Source: JAMIFV01 sp035906055 (GTDB taxonomy: Bacteria; Pseudomonadota; Alphaproteobacteria; Rickettsiales; JABCZZ01). From it: 52,552 nucleotides of DNA. Location of the stretch: positions 1-52,552 of the forward strand of contig JAMIFV010000011.1 of assembly GCA_035906055.1 (NCBI GenBank), written 5' to 3'. The notes under the pieces were generated by a model. That model was given only the letters and a program-made list of their open reading frames with translations. It did not search any database and was not told where the DNA came from. Shown one piece after another: positions 26,609 through 34,889 of the stretch (the stretch's first letter is position 1; every line of letters begins with the position of its first letter). The translations under genes and the position numbers were made by a program.

Positions 26609-27415
26609 ATGTCAGCACAAAACCGAACCGTAACCATACATAAAGATAAAGCCGACTATGAAGGCATGAGAAAAGCGGGAGCGCTTTCCGCCCTCGTGCT
26701 AGACGAAATGGCCAACCACGTGAAGCCCGGCGTGACCACCAACCAGCTTAACGACATCTGCCATAAAATGATTGTGGATGCCGGGGGGATACCCGCGCCG
26801 CTTGGCTATCGCGGCTTTCCTAAATCCATCTGCACGTCCGTTAACCATGTTATCTGTCACGGCATCCCGGATGACCGCGCGCTGAAGGACGGCGATATCG
26901 TTAATATCGACGTTACCTCCATCGTGGATGGCTGGCACGGCGATACCAGCCGCATGTTCTACGTGGGCGACAACATTCCCATTAAAGCAAAGCGCCTCAC
27001 CCAGATTGCGTATGAATGCATGATGCTGGGCATAGCGCAGGTGAAGCCCGGCGCAAGGCTGGGCGATATCGGCCATGCCATCCAGCAGCATGCGGAGAAG
27101 CACAATTATTCCGTAGTGCGCGATTATTGCGGCCACGGCGTGGGCAAGATATTCCATGAAGCGCCCAACGTGATGCATTACGGCGAGCCGAACACCGGCA
27201 TGGTGCTTGAGGAGGGCATGTTCTTCACTATTGAGCCCATGGTGAATGTGGGCAGCTATGAAACCCGCCTCAACGTCAATGACGGCTGGACGGTCACCAC
27301 GCGTGACCGTTCGCTTTCCGCCCAGTTTGAGCATACGCTCGCAGTGACAAACGACGGGTATGAAATATTTACAATGTCTCCTAAAGGTCTGAAATGTCCT
27401 CCTTACGTGTCCTAA
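26609..27415 (+). CDS. map: Methionine aminopeptidase, type I
   Basis: 268 residues. Removes the initiator methionine. Metal ligands are visible in NIDVTSIVDGWHGDTSR (two Asp), CGHGVGKIFHEAPNV (His), FTIEPMV (Glu) and AQFEHTLAVT (Glu); the substrate histidine is in HVICHGIPDD. Full length. Its last 22 bases overlap the start of the next gene. Confidence 0.97.
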   Translation: MSAQNRTVTIHKDKADYEGMRKAGALSALVLDEMANHVKPGVTTNQLNDICHKMIVDAGGIPAPLGYRGFPKSICTSVNHVICHGIPDDRALKDGDIVNIDVTSIVDGWHGDTSRMFYVGDNIPIKAKRLTQIAYECMMLGIAQVKPGARLGDIGHAIQQHAEKHNYSVVRDYCGHGVGKIFHEAPNVMHYGEPNTGMVLEEGMFFTIEPMVNVGSYETRLNVNDGWTVTTRDRSLSAQFEHTLAVTNDGYEIFTMSPKGLKCPPYVS

Positions 27416-27873
27416 CCATTGCTTTGCTGGCTGCCCTGTGGTCTGCACCTGCTTTTGCGTGCGAGCCCTGCCTTTCAAAAACGCCGCTGGAGCGTACGGT
27501 TTCGCAATCCTCGGTGATCGTTATAGTGCAGAATAATGATCAGGATTCCTCATCAGACCTCGAAAAGGGGCCGGATGTAGTGAACCTCACCGTTGAAAAA
27601 GTGCTGCGCGGACGGGTCAGCACGTCATCCATACTTGTGCATAGCTGGTATGGTTCCTGCGCCTATGGCGTGCATATGAAGGTGCGTGACCGCGCGTTGC
27701 TCATGCTGCAGGAAATGACGGATGTTTCCAGCGGAGGATGGAACGGGACATATAAGATCATTGAAGAGGGGTGTTCGGAAGGGCAGCTTGAGGTGCGCGG
27801 TGATCGCGTCTGGGTAAATAACAGCTGGCTTCCCATTTCGTCCTTTGTTTCGAAATATCTTTCGTCGTGGTGA
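27394..27873 (+). CDS. Small secreted protein, possibly OB/NTR-like, first of two
   Basis: 159 residues. AAAGG lies upstream of the ATG. The signal peptide (VLTIALLAALWSAPAFACEP) precedes a Cys-rich mature domain with pattern SSVIVIVQ....LTVEKVLRGRV...SILVHSW, cysteines near residues 23, 26, 86 and about 126, and a C-terminal helix. The layout (damage/traffic strand, V-x-K-V-L-[KR]-G) resembles NTR/TIMP-like beta-barrel domains and matches the protein at 29151-29663. Function unknown. Overlaps map and is followed after one base by radC. Confidence 0.8.
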   Translation: MSSLRVLTIALLAALWSAPAFACEPCLSKTPLERTVSQSSVIVIVQNNDQDSSSDLEKGPDVVNLTVEKVLRGRVSTSSILVHSWYGSCAYGVHMKVRDRALLMLQEMTDVSSGGWNGTYKIIEEGCSEGQLEVRGDRVWVNNSWLPISSFVSKYLSSW

Positions 27874-27874
27874 T

Positions 27875-28579
27875 ATGGCGCAGGCGCTCAAAGAGGCTGA
27901 GGACGCAAAACCGGATCACCTGGGGCATCGCGCGCGCCTGAGGGAGCGTTTCTTACGCAGCGGCGCACAGGCGCTGGCGGATTATGAGCTTATCGAAATG
28001 GCGTTATTCGCGGCAAGCCCGCGTGCTGATACCAAGCCGCTGGCCAAAAGGCTGCTGAAGCATTTCACTTCCTTAAGCAAGCTGCTCGCGGCGACGCCGG
28101 AAGAGCTCATGCAGGTGGAAGGGGTGGGGGAGGCCGCCGCCTGCGCTGTCAAAATGCTTTCCGCCACGCATGAGCGGGCGTTGAAGGAAGAGGCATCCTG
28201 CGGCCCGGTGATACGGTCATGGAACTCGCTGCTCGATTACTGCCGTGTGAGCATGGGGCAGCGCAAAACGGAAGAATTCCGCGTGCTGTTCCTCAACCAT
28301 AAGCACGCGCTGCTGGCTGACGAAGCGCAGCAGCAAGGAACCGTGGACCACGCGCCGGTATACCCGCGTGAAGTGGTGAAACGCGCGCTGGAGATAGGCG
28401 CTTCAGCCATTATCCTGGTGCATAACCATCCCAGCGGCGACCCCACGCCGAGTAAAGATGATATAGCCATCACCCGGCAGATAATGGCCGCTGCCGCCAC
28501 GCTGGGCATAAAGGTGCACGACCACCTGATAATCGCGGGCAAATCACATTACTCTTTTACCAGTAATGGGCTCATCTAG
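27875..28579 (+). CDS. radC: RadC/YicR-family JAB domain protein
   Basis: 234 residues from the ATG at 27875, which follows the stop of the previous gene directly (TGATATG); a TTG at 27845 would extend it into that gene. An N-terminal helix-hairpin-helix region (MQVEGVGEAAACAVK) precedes a MPN/JAMM metal site, HNHPSGDPTPSKDD. RadC is widespread, and its DNA-repair role is unproven. Confidence 0.94.
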   Translation: MAQALKEAEDAKPDHLGHRARLRERFLRSGAQALADYELIEMALFAASPRADTKPLAKRLLKHFTSLSKLLAATPEELMQVEGVGEAAACAVKMLSATHERALKEEASCGPVIRSWNSLLDYCRVSMGQRKTEEFRVLFLNHKHALLADEAQQQGTVDHAPVYPREVVKRALEIGASAIILVHNHPSGDPTPSKDDIAITRQIMAAAATLGIKVHDHLIIAGKSHYSFTSNGLI

Positions 28580-28639
28580 ATTGCAAAACCCAGTTTGCAG
28601 TGCTAGCTTTCACTACATTTTTTAAGGAGGTATCCCCTA

Positions 28640-29143
28640 ATGGCACAGGTAAAAACAAAAACGTCCGGTTCCGCCGACATCGATATCGGGCTTGGCAATA
28701 ACTCCCGTAAAGAAGTCGCCGCATGCCTCGGGCATTTGCTGGCTGGCACCTATATCCTGCAGCTCAAGACACAGAATTACCACTGGAACGTGACCGGTCC
28801 GCATTTTTCTGCGCTGCACGGCCTCTTCGGCGCGCAGTATGATGCTATTGCGGTGGGAGTAGACGAAGTGGCGGAGCGCATCCGCTCCATCGGCCATGTT
28901 GCGCCGGGTTCCTTCCGTGAATTTTCCGCAGCATCCGCCATCAAGGAAGATAAATCTCTTCCGGGCGACTGGTCGGAAATGGCGGGTAACCTTGCCCAGG
29001 ATAATGAAACCATCGCGAAGCAGTGCCGTGAATGGCTGCACACCGTGCAGAAGGCAGGCGACGAAGGTTCCGCCGACCTGCTGATCCGCCGCATGCAGGA
29101 GCATGAAAAAGCCGCGTGGATGCTGCGCAGCCACCTGCAGTAA
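28640..29143 (+). CDS. dps: Dps/ferritin-like iron-storage and DNA-protection protein
   Basis: 167 residues with a strong ribosome-binding site (AAGGAGG) upstream. A four-helix ferritin-like fold with the Dps signature LKTQNYHWNVTGPHFSALHG, GAQYDAIAVGVDEVAERI; these His, Asp and Glu residues form the intersubunit ferroxidase centre. It stores iron and limits hydroxyl-radical damage. It sits between radC and the Fe-S chaperone hscA, an iron/oxidative-stress neighbourhood. Confidence 0.95.
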   Translation: MAQVKTKTSGSADIDIGLGNNSRKEVAACLGHLLAGTYILQLKTQNYHWNVTGPHFSALHGLFGAQYDAIAVGVDEVAERIRSIGHVAPGSFREFSAASAIKEDKSLPGDWSEMAGNLAQDNETIAKQCREWLHTVQKAGDEGSADLLIRRMQEHEKAAWMLRSHLQ

Positions 29144-29150
29144 TAGTTTC

Positions 29151-29663
29151 ATGAAGCGCGTTATCACGATTGCTGTCGCCGTATTTGCTTATGCCAGCGG
29201 CGCGCTTGCAGCCCCCGGCACGTGCACGTTCGGCCAGTTTGATGACAGCGCAACCTCTGTCGATATCGGCGCAATGTACAAAGCTGCGGACGTCGTAATG
29301 GTGGGCACGGTAGGTGAACATGAGGGTGGCAATATCATGCTCAGGAAGGATGCGGTGCTCAAAGGGCTTGTCGGGCAGGAAGATATCGTGCTGCGCAGCC
29401 ATAAGCCGTTTGGCACAGAGGTAAACGGCTTTGTGCTGCCGGGCGGGCGTCAGGTGCTGGTATTCCTGAAGGCGGGCAATAGCGGCGTCTATGATAATGT
29501 GGAAGAGTATAATTCCGCCTGCAACCGCCTATGGCTGGTCAATGAAGGCAGCGTTCTGCTCATAGGCAAGGATGCATATAACGAAGAATATTCCGTGCCG
29601 GTCGGTAAGCTGAAAGAGTATCTCGAATCGGCGCCCGCACAACTGGTCTATAAGTATAAATAG
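29151..29663 (+). CDS. Small secreted protein, possibly OB/NTR-like, second of two
   Basis: 170 residues from the ATG at 29151, 7 bases after dps. Signal peptide (MKRVITIAVAVFAYASGALAAPGTC). The mature part has ADVVMVGTV.....KDAVLKGLVGQEDIVLRSH, a QVLVFLKAG strand and a late Cys (SACNRLWLV). Order of elements matches the protein at 27394-27873, so I take them as distant paralogs. Function unknown. Followed after 4 bases by hscA. Confidence 0.8.
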   Translation: MKRVITIAVAVFAYASGALAAPGTCTFGQFDDSATSVDIGAMYKAADVVMVGTVGEHEGGNIMLRKDAVLKGLVGQEDIVLRSHKPFGTEVNGFVLPGGRQVLVFLKAGNSGVYDNVEEYNSACNRLWLVNEGSVLLIGKDAYNEEYSVPVGKLKEYLESAPAQLVYKYK

Positions 29664-29667
29664 GGCC

Positions 29668-31482
29668 ATGCAGCTTTTACAGATACATGAGCCGGGCGAA
29701 ACGCCGCTTCCCCATGAACATGACGGCGCAGCCGTTGGCATAGACCTTGGCACGACTTATTCCGTCGTAGCGGTTTCCGCTGGCGGCAAGGCGGAAGTGC
29801 TGCGCGATAGCTGTGGCGGTGCGCTGGTGCCTTCCGTGGTGCATTATAATGAAAAAGACGAGCCGGAAGTGGGCAAACGCGCCCGCGTGCGTTTTCAGGA
29901 AGGCGATGCCAATGCGGTAGCCTCTGTCAAACGCCTCATGGGCAGGGGAGCGAAAGACATTCCCTCGCTGAACCTGCATTATCCGGTGCAGGAAGGTGCG
30001 GACGGTATGATCCGTATCAGGATTGGTAATCGTGCGCTGACCGCAATAGAAGTATCCGCCGATATTCTTAAACAGATGAAGCATCAGGCGGAAGCGGCAT
30101 TAGGCTATGAGGTGAAACAGGCCGTTATCACCGTGCCTGCTTATTTTGACGACGCCGCCCGCCACGCCACAAAAGACGCCGCGCGTCTTGCCGGGCTTGA
30201 AGTGCTGCGCCTCATCAATGAACCCACCGCCGCTGCGCTGGCCTATGGCCTCGATAGCGGGGAGGAAGGCACTTATATCATTTACGACCTCGGCGGCGGG
30301 ACGTTCGATGTGTCTATCCTGCGTCTGGAGAAAGGCGTGTTTCAGGTGCTGGCCACCGCTGGGCATGTGGCGCTGGGCGGTGACGATTTCGACCACGCTA
30401 TAGCAGGTTTCTGGAAGCGTGACGATTTGGCCATGGGCACGCTGCTTTCGCTGGCCAGACACGCCAAGGAAGAACTGAGCGGGAAAGAATCCTCCGCTAC
30501 CGAAGCAGGCTCGCTTACCCGCGCGCAGCTAGCTATGTTAGTGCAGCCTTTTATTGATGAAACGCTCACTATCTGCGCCCGTGCGCTGGAAGATGCAAAA
30601 CTTGCCACCACAGACGTTAAAGGCATAGTGCTGGTGGGCGGTTCCACGCGCATGCTGCGCGTGCGCGAGGAGGTGGAGCGTTTCTTCGGCCAGGCGCCCT
30701 ATACGGGCATAAATCCTGACGAAGTCGTGGCTATCGGCGCCGCCATTCAGGCGGAGGCGCTCACGCGCGGGTCTGACACGCTGCTGTTGGACGTGGTGCC
30801 GCTTTCCCTTGGGCTGGAGACGATGGGCGGCATCGTGGAAAAGATCATCCATCGTAACACGCCTATTCCTGTTGCAGTGGAACAGGAGTTCACTACCTAT
30901 CAGGATAACCAGAACGGTATGATCATCCATGTGTTGCAGGGCGAGCGCGAGATGACCGAGCAGAACCGCTCGCTCGCCCGGTTCGAGCTTTCCGGCATAC
31001 CGGCACTGCCTGCTGGTATTGCGCGCGTGAAGGTTCGCTTTTCGGTGGATGCGGACGGATTGCTCACCGTGAGCGCGGAAGAAGCCACTACCGGCGCACA
31101 GCAGCAGGTGGCGGTGAAACCTTCCTATGGGCTGAGCGATGAAGCGATGGAAAAAATGCTGATGGACAGCATGCAGTACGCAAAGGAAGACATTATGGAA
31201 CGCCTGTTGCGCGAGGCGGGCATGGAAGCGGGCAGGGGCATTGAAGAAGTGCGCTCCGCGCTGGCATCGGACGGCGACCTGTTAACGGATAAAGAGAAAA
31301 CTGCTATACTACAAAATATTGCCCTGCTTGAGCAGGATATAGCCTCGCGCGACCGCGACCGCATCGACGCCGGAAAAGAGCGCCTGATGAAGCTCGCCCA
31401 GCCTTTTGCAGAAAGAAGGATGGACAGAGCCATTGCCTCTGCTTTAAAAGGAGCGCATGTAGATAAAATCGCTAATGGATGA
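29668..31482 (+). CDS. hscA: Fe-S cluster assembly chaperone HscA (Hsp70 family)
   Basis: 604 residues, shorter than DnaK (about 640). Hsp70 nucleotide-binding motifs: VGIDLGTTYSVVAVS (about residue 23), VITVPAYFDDAARHATKDAA, IYDLGGGTFDVSIL and VGGSTRM. The linker/substrate domain has DVVPLSLGLETMGG. Proximity to a [2Fe-2S] ferredoxin is what identifies it as HscA. hscB is not next to it, and iscS-iscU are not in the window. Confidence 0.95.
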   Translation: MQLLQIHEPGETPLPHEHDGAAVGIDLGTTYSVVAVSAGGKAEVLRDSCGGALVPSVVHYNEKDEPEVGKRARVRFQEGDANAVASVKRLMGRGAKDIPSLNLHYPVQEGADGMIRIRIGNRALTAIEVSADILKQMKHQAEAALGYEVKQAVITVPAYFDDAARHATKDAARLAGLEVLRLINEPTAAALAYGLDSGEEGTYIIYDLGGGTFDVSILRLEKGVFQVLATAGHVALGGDDFDHAIAGFWKRDDLAMGTLLSLARHAKEELSGKESSATEAGSLTRAQLAMLVQPFIDETLTICARALEDAKLATTDVKGIVLVGGSTRMLRVREEVERFFGQAPYTGINPDEVVAIGAAIQAEALTRGSDTLLLDVVPLSLGLETMGGIVEKIIHRNTPIPVAVEQEFTTYQDNQNGMIIHVLQGEREMTEQNRSLARFELSGIPALPAGIARVKVRFSVDADGLLTVSAEEATTGAQQQVAVKPSYGLSDEAMEKMLMDSMQYAKEDIMERLLREAGMEAGRGIEEVRSALASDGDLLTDKEKTAILQNIALLEQDIASRDRDRIDAGKERLMKLAQPFAERRMDRAIASALKGAHVDKIANG

Positions 31483-31485
31483 TGT

Positions 31486-31824
31486 ATGCCCAAAATAACC
31501 TTTGTTCAGACTGATGGCACCGAAAAGACCGTGGACGCCCCCGTGGGCATCTCGGTGCTGGAAGTGGCGCACAAGAACGAGATTTCCCTCGAAGGCGCCT
31601 GCGAAGGTTCGCTTGCCTGCTCCACCTGCCATGTGATCGTGGACAAGGCGTTCTATGATAAACTGCCCGCCGCCACCGAGGACGAGGAAGACATGCTCGA
31701 TCTCGCGTTCGGCCTCAGCCACACTTCCCGTCTTGGCTGCCAGATCATCATGAATGACATGCTGGACGGGCTGCGCGTGAGCCTGCCTGTCGCCACCCGA
31801 AACATGATGGTTGATAAGAAATAG
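31486..31824 (+). CDS. fdx: [2Fe-2S] ferredoxin of the ISC system
   Basis: 112 residues. Adrenodoxin-type ferredoxin with cluster ligands in CEGSLACSTCHV and a fourth Cys in RLGCQIIM. It donates electrons for Fe-S cluster assembly. Four bases after hscA, and the same order as in isc operons. Confidence 0.97.
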   Translation: MPKITFVQTDGTEKTVDAPVGISVLEVAHKNEISLEGACEGSLACSTCHVIVDKAFYDKLPAATEDEEDMLDLAFGLSHTSRLGCQIIMNDMLDGLRVSLPVATRNMMVDKK

Positions 31825-31833
31825 CAGGCGAAC

Positions 31834-32841
31834 ATGTCCTATTCCCGCAGTTCAGCCCCTTCAAGCGCTCCGTCACTGGCGAGGCTGCAGGCGCTGGTGC
31901 AGGAAGATATTGCCCGCGTCGATCAGGTCATTCTTTCCCATATTGATTCCAGCGTCCCGCTGATTCCCAAACTTGCGCGCTATATCATCGCGGCGGGCGG
32001 CAAGCGCCTGCGTCCCGCGCTCACGGTGCTGTGCGCAAGGATGTGCGGTTATTCCGGCGATCGCCATATCAACCTTGCGGCCTGTGTGGAGTTCATCCAT
32101 ACCGCGACTCTGCTGCATGACGACGTGGTGGACGAAAGCGCGCTGCGCCGTGGCAATGCCACCGCTAACGATGTCTGGGGCAACAAGGCCAGCGTACTGG
32201 TGGGGGATTTCCTCTTCAGCCGTTCCTTCCAGCTTATGGTGAGTGACGGTTCGCTTAAGGTGCTGGCTATCCTTTCCGACGCTTCCGCCGTCATCGCGCA
32301 GGGTGAAGTGCTGCAACTGACCACGGCCAACAACCCCGCCATTTCCGAAGAGCAGTATCTTGAAGTGGTCTCCGCCAAGACGGCGGCATTGTTCGCTGCC
32401 GCTTGCCAGCTTGGTGCGGTGGTGACTGAAAAAAGCGAACATGAAGCGGCGCTGCGCGATGTGGGTATGAATCTCGGCATCGCCTTCCAGATAGTGGATG
32501 ACGCGCTGGATTATTCCGCACGTCAGGAAACGCTTGGAAAAACCGTGGGGGATGATTTCCGCGAGGGTAAGATAACCCTGCCGGTCATCCATGCCTATGC
32601 CAAGGGTACGCAGGAAGAGCGCAAGTTCTGGGAGCGTACACTTGAAGAGCATGTTCAGGAAGAGAGCGATCTAGCCAAAGCTATTAGTATTATTAATAAA
32701 TATCAGTCTATTGACACATCCATCGCCCGCGCGGAAGAATTCGCGGAAGAGGCGCGCAGGCTGCTTGTGACCCTGCCGCATGGCCCCGAGCAGGACGCGT
32801 TGATGGAAACGATTGATTTTTGTACGCGGAGGGCTTACTAA
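31834..32841 (+). CDS. ispB: Polyprenyl (octa/decaprenyl) diphosphate synthase
   Basis: 335 residues. All-trans polyprenyl synthase that makes the ubiquinone side chain. First Asp-rich motif LLHDDVVDES (about 90), GGKRLRP upstream, second motif FQIVDDALDY (about 215). Immediately follows fdx. Chain length cannot be read from sequence. Confidence 0.94.
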   Translation: MSYSRSSAPSSAPSLARLQALVQEDIARVDQVILSHIDSSVPLIPKLARYIIAAGGKRLRPALTVLCARMCGYSGDRHINLAACVEFIHTATLLHDDVVDESALRRGNATANDVWGNKASVLVGDFLFSRSFQLMVSDGSLKVLAILSDASAVIAQGEVLQLTTANNPAISEEQYLEVVSAKTAALFAAACQLGAVVTEKSEHEAALRDVGMNLGIAFQIVDDALDYSARQETLGKTVGDDFREGKITLPVIHAYAKGTQEERKFWERTLEEHVQEESDLAKAISIINKYQSIDTSIARAEEFAEEARRLLVTLPHGPEQDALMETIDFCTRRAY

Positions 32842-32870
32842 GCAATCCGCCTGTTGAAACAGGTGCATAT

Positions 32871-32947
32871 CGGAGTGTAGCTCAGCCTGGTAGAGCACTA
32901 CGTTCGGGACGTAGGGGCCGGAGGTTCGAATCCTCTCACTCCGACCA
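32871..32947 (+). tRNA. tRNA-Pro (anticodon CGG)
   Basis: Complete cloverleaf of 77 bases including encoded CCA. Acceptor stem CGGAGTG/CACTCCG; anticodon arm CTACG-TTCGGGA-CGTAG with anticodon CGG; T-arm GGAGG-TTCGAAT-CCTCT. Reads CCG proline codons. A terminator follows directly. Confidence 0.97.
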
Positions 32948-32949
32948 GT

Positions 32950-32976
32950 AAAAAAGCCCCTTCACGGGGCTTTTTT
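32950..32976 (+). terminator. Rho-independent terminator of tRNA-Pro
   Basis: AAAAAAGCCCC-TTCAC-GGGGCTTTTTT, beginning 2 bases after the CCA end. Confidence 0.95.
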
Positions 32977-32992
32977 ATTGGTCAGGTATGGC

Positions 32993-33122
32993 TTCGAACC
33001 GACGAGGAGGTTCGAAAATTCTTCAGGAAGAAGAATTTGACGGCGCAAGCCCACAGGGCTGAGCCGCCCGAAAGGGCAAATGGTCAGGAGACCATTTGTC
33101 AATCCTCTCACTGCGACCAGTA
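32993..33122 (+). repeat. Disrupted second copy of the tRNA-Pro 3' end with palindromic insert
   Basis: GAGGTTCGAA (33007-33016) and AATCCTCTCACTGCGACCAGTA (33101-33122, one base different from the tRNA end CTCACTCCGACCAGTA) are the T-arm and acceptor 3' parts of the neighbouring tRNA-Pro, pulled apart by about 84 bases. The insert has hairpins AATTCTTC-AGGA-GAAGAATT and AAATGGTC-AGGA-GACCATTT, with GCC/GGC-rich palindromes between. A TTCGAACC/GGTTCGAA hairpin precedes it (32993-33016). Consistent with an old attachment-site duplication hit by a small mobile palindrome. Confidence 0.65.
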
Positions 33123-33458
33123 TTTCAGCCATTAAACTACGCATGGGTTTTTCTCCTGCGTAGTTTCTGCGTAGTAGCCTTGAAGATCTTGCCCACCTTA
33201 CCAGCTGACCAAAAAAGGGCTGGCATGCTTCGATAAAAGCGAAACGGCAACACCTGAGCGCTTCGGTGCCTTCACCATAAAAACCGTGCCTGTCGGGGCA
33301 GGGCAGGCGCATGAGATACTGGTGGCAGATCCTATGAGCACTTTACGTTGACTCGCGCTACCTACGCGAGGTGAAGGTGTATCCGGCAGGCTATGCCAGG
33401 GTGCCCACCCACAAGGCAATGCGGGGGTGAGGGTATGAAACAAACGCCGCAGGTGATA
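33123..33458. other. Intergenic accessory stretch with only gene remnants
   Basis: 336 bases between the tRNA remnant and the antitoxin gene. A CTACGCA...TGCGTAG inverted repeat lies near 33137-33166. The plus frame 33184-33348 is open for 55 codons (contains ERFGAFTIKTVPVGAGQAHE), has no start codon and may be a remnant. The minus-strand frames look like random open frames. I see no intact gene. Confidence 0.4.
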
Positions 33459-33749
33459 TTAGGCCACTCTGGCCACCAACTTTATCCCCAATGCGCTGAT
33501 TACTTTCATGACGGTGCTGAATTCAGGATTTCCCTTGTTACTGAGGGCTTGGTAAAGCGCCTGACGGGTAAGCCCTGTTTTTCTGGCAATGCTGGACATG
33601 CCTTTGGCGCGTGCAATGTCACCAAGGACAGCGGCAATATAGGCGGAATCCTCTGGCGCTTCTTCAAGCGCAGCTTGAAGGTAAAGAGCGCAATCCTTAG
33701 CGGTTTTAAGGTGGTCGACAGCGTCGAATCGTGTGTATTTTTCTTTCAT
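33459..33749 (-). CDS. Antitoxin of a HigBA/RelBE-like module, HTH type
   Basis: 96 residues. Helix-turn-helix in SSIARKTGLTRQALYQALSN (about 51-70) with the preceding AAVLGDIARAKGM segment typical of addiction-module antidote proteins. It would bind and neutralise the toxin encoded just upstream and repress the promoter. In this family the toxin gene comes first, as here, and the stop-to-start gap is 3 bases. Confidence 0.9.
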   Translation of the reverse strand: MKEKYTRFDAVDHLKTAKDCALYLQAALEEAPEDSAYIAAVLGDIARAKGMSSIARKTGLTRQALYQALSNKGNPEFSTVMKVISALGIKLVARVA

Positions 33750-33752
33750 AAG

Positions 33753-34046
33753 TTATCCCCAATCCTTTGCCATTTCTCTCGCCAGTTTAATATCGCGGTT
33801 TTGCGACTTCTTATCCCCGCCACAAAGAAGCACGATCAGTTCCTTGCCGGTGCGGATGAAATACACCCTGTAGCCAGCGCCATGATGAATACGGGCCTCA
33901 GAGACACCCTCGCCAACCGGCTCAACGTCCCCGAAGTTACCCATGGTCATTCTACGGATTCTGGCAGTGATGCGGGCAACCGCCTCACGGTCGCGGAGTC
34001 CGTTAATCCAAGTAGTGAATGTGGCGCTCTGGATAACTTCGATCAT
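33753..34046 (-). CDS. RelE/HigB-type toxin of an addiction module
   Basis: 97 residues. Features of the addiction-module killer family: TFTTWINGLRD, IRRMTMGNFGDVEPVGEG, EARIHHGAGYRVYF and LCGGDKKSQNRDI, the usual RelE-like core. Expected to be a ribosome-dependent mRNA interferase. Together with the downstream antitoxin it forms a complete two-gene unit located beside a tRNA with a duplicated 3' end. Confidence 0.92.
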   Translation of the reverse strand: MIEVIQSATFTTWINGLRDREAVARITARIRRMTMGNFGDVEPVGEGVSEARIHHGAGYRVYFIRTGKELIVLLCGGDKKSQNRDIKLAREMAKDWG

Positions 34047-34113
34047 AGGAAACTGTAAATCATAACTTACATATTGTCAACTATAAAAGACAATCTGCGG
34101 AGGCGTGTTTAGC

Positions 34114-34251
34114 ATGACCACGATCAACCTGATGCCCAAAGCTGCTGATGTTGCCAAATGGGGCGTGTTGGCGCATGTCGATGCCGTGGAACGGCAACGC
34201 ATCATGAACCTGCCTATGGGGCAATCCAAGACCATTCGGGGTGACAAGTGA
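34114..34251 (+). CDS. Possible small protein of 45 residues
   Basis: ATG at 34114 with GGAGG about 12 bases upstream; encodes MTTINLMPKAADVAKWG and a short polar end. No signal peptide, no recognisable family. Its start lies 67 bases from the divergent toxin gene start. It may be a real small gene, or a remnant of a longer one. Confidence 0.35.
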   Translation: MTTINLMPKAADVAKWGVLAHVDAVERQRIMNLPMGQSKTIRGDK

Positions 34252-34399
34252 AAATTTAAATGCACATGAAGCTTTCTTTAGAAACTTCACCATATTAATC
34301 AACATATTGCAGTGCACTGTACGATTTTTAGCGGTTGATCCACACATAAGGGCCAAAAACCGCTAGAATAGGCGCATACGGCACAATATGGAGGTTTGT

Positions 34400-34864
34400 A
34401 TGGTGGCAATATCTGCACCAGACATGGCAAGGGAAGCAAGGGCGGCAGCGAGGACGGATATAGACCGCCGCGTGGAAGCGTTGCTCAACAGCCTCGATGC
34501 CGATACACCCGATAACCCCACTGCCAAGAATTTCGGCCAGCAGGAAGTTGCCAATCTGCGTGAATATGTAAAGCGCGCCGCGCAGGAAGGGCTGCCCACC
34601 CTCACCAGTTCACAGATGAGTGAATTGCTGGCGCAGGCGGCGGAGGGCAAGAACATCAAGCCGCTTGACCCCAAGGCCGAGATAAGACCGGATGATCTGC
34701 GGGCTAACGACAGTATATCAAATGCCATTACGGCGCTCGGCGGATTCACGCCCAGCAGGGATATACTGGTAGCATCGGCAGATGGACGCCAGAGCGATCC
34801 CTTTGCGCTCTCCAGCCCCAATACGCCCCCACAGGTGGAACGTGCTGAAGTGCTTGCGCGATAA
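34400..34864 (+). CDS. Hypothetical soluble protein
   Basis: 154 residues from the ATG at 34400, whose ribosome-binding site GGAGG is 5 bases upstream; an ATG at 34388 overlaps that site. Helical, with Ala/Arg-rich segment 5-70, then SSQMSELLAQAAEGKNIK, and a Pro/Ser/Asp-rich tail. No signal peptide or membrane segment. Not recognised. It precedes selO by 25 bases and may be co-transcribed. Confidence 0.7.
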   Translation: MVAISAPDMAREARAAARTDIDRRVEALLNSLDADTPDNPTAKNFGQQEVANLREYVKRAAQEGLPTLTSSQMSELLAQAAEGKNIKPLDPKAEIRPDDLRANDSISNAITALGGFTPSRDILVASADGRQSDPFALSSPNTPPQVERAEVLAR

Positions 34865-34889
34865 GCCTGTTATGGCCTAGCATCAGGCC

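Noticed and set aside
27845..27874. Upstream TTG start for radC
   Set aside because: It would overlap the preceding gene by about 30 bases; the ATG at 27875 fits directly after the stop and matches the usual radC start.
29668..31482. DnaK rather than HscA
   Set aside because: Shorter than DnaK and directly followed by the [2Fe-2S] ferredoxin gene, so HscA is the better call.
32962..33443. Two minus-strand open frames after tRNA-Pro
   Set aside because: They span the terminator, the tRNA remnant and the palindromic insert; no start signals, no family resemblance.
32871..34864. Intact integrative element at tRNA-Pro
   Set aside because: No integrase, excisionase or replication gene was found; only a broken tRNA end copy and a toxin-antitoxin pair, so at most a decayed island.
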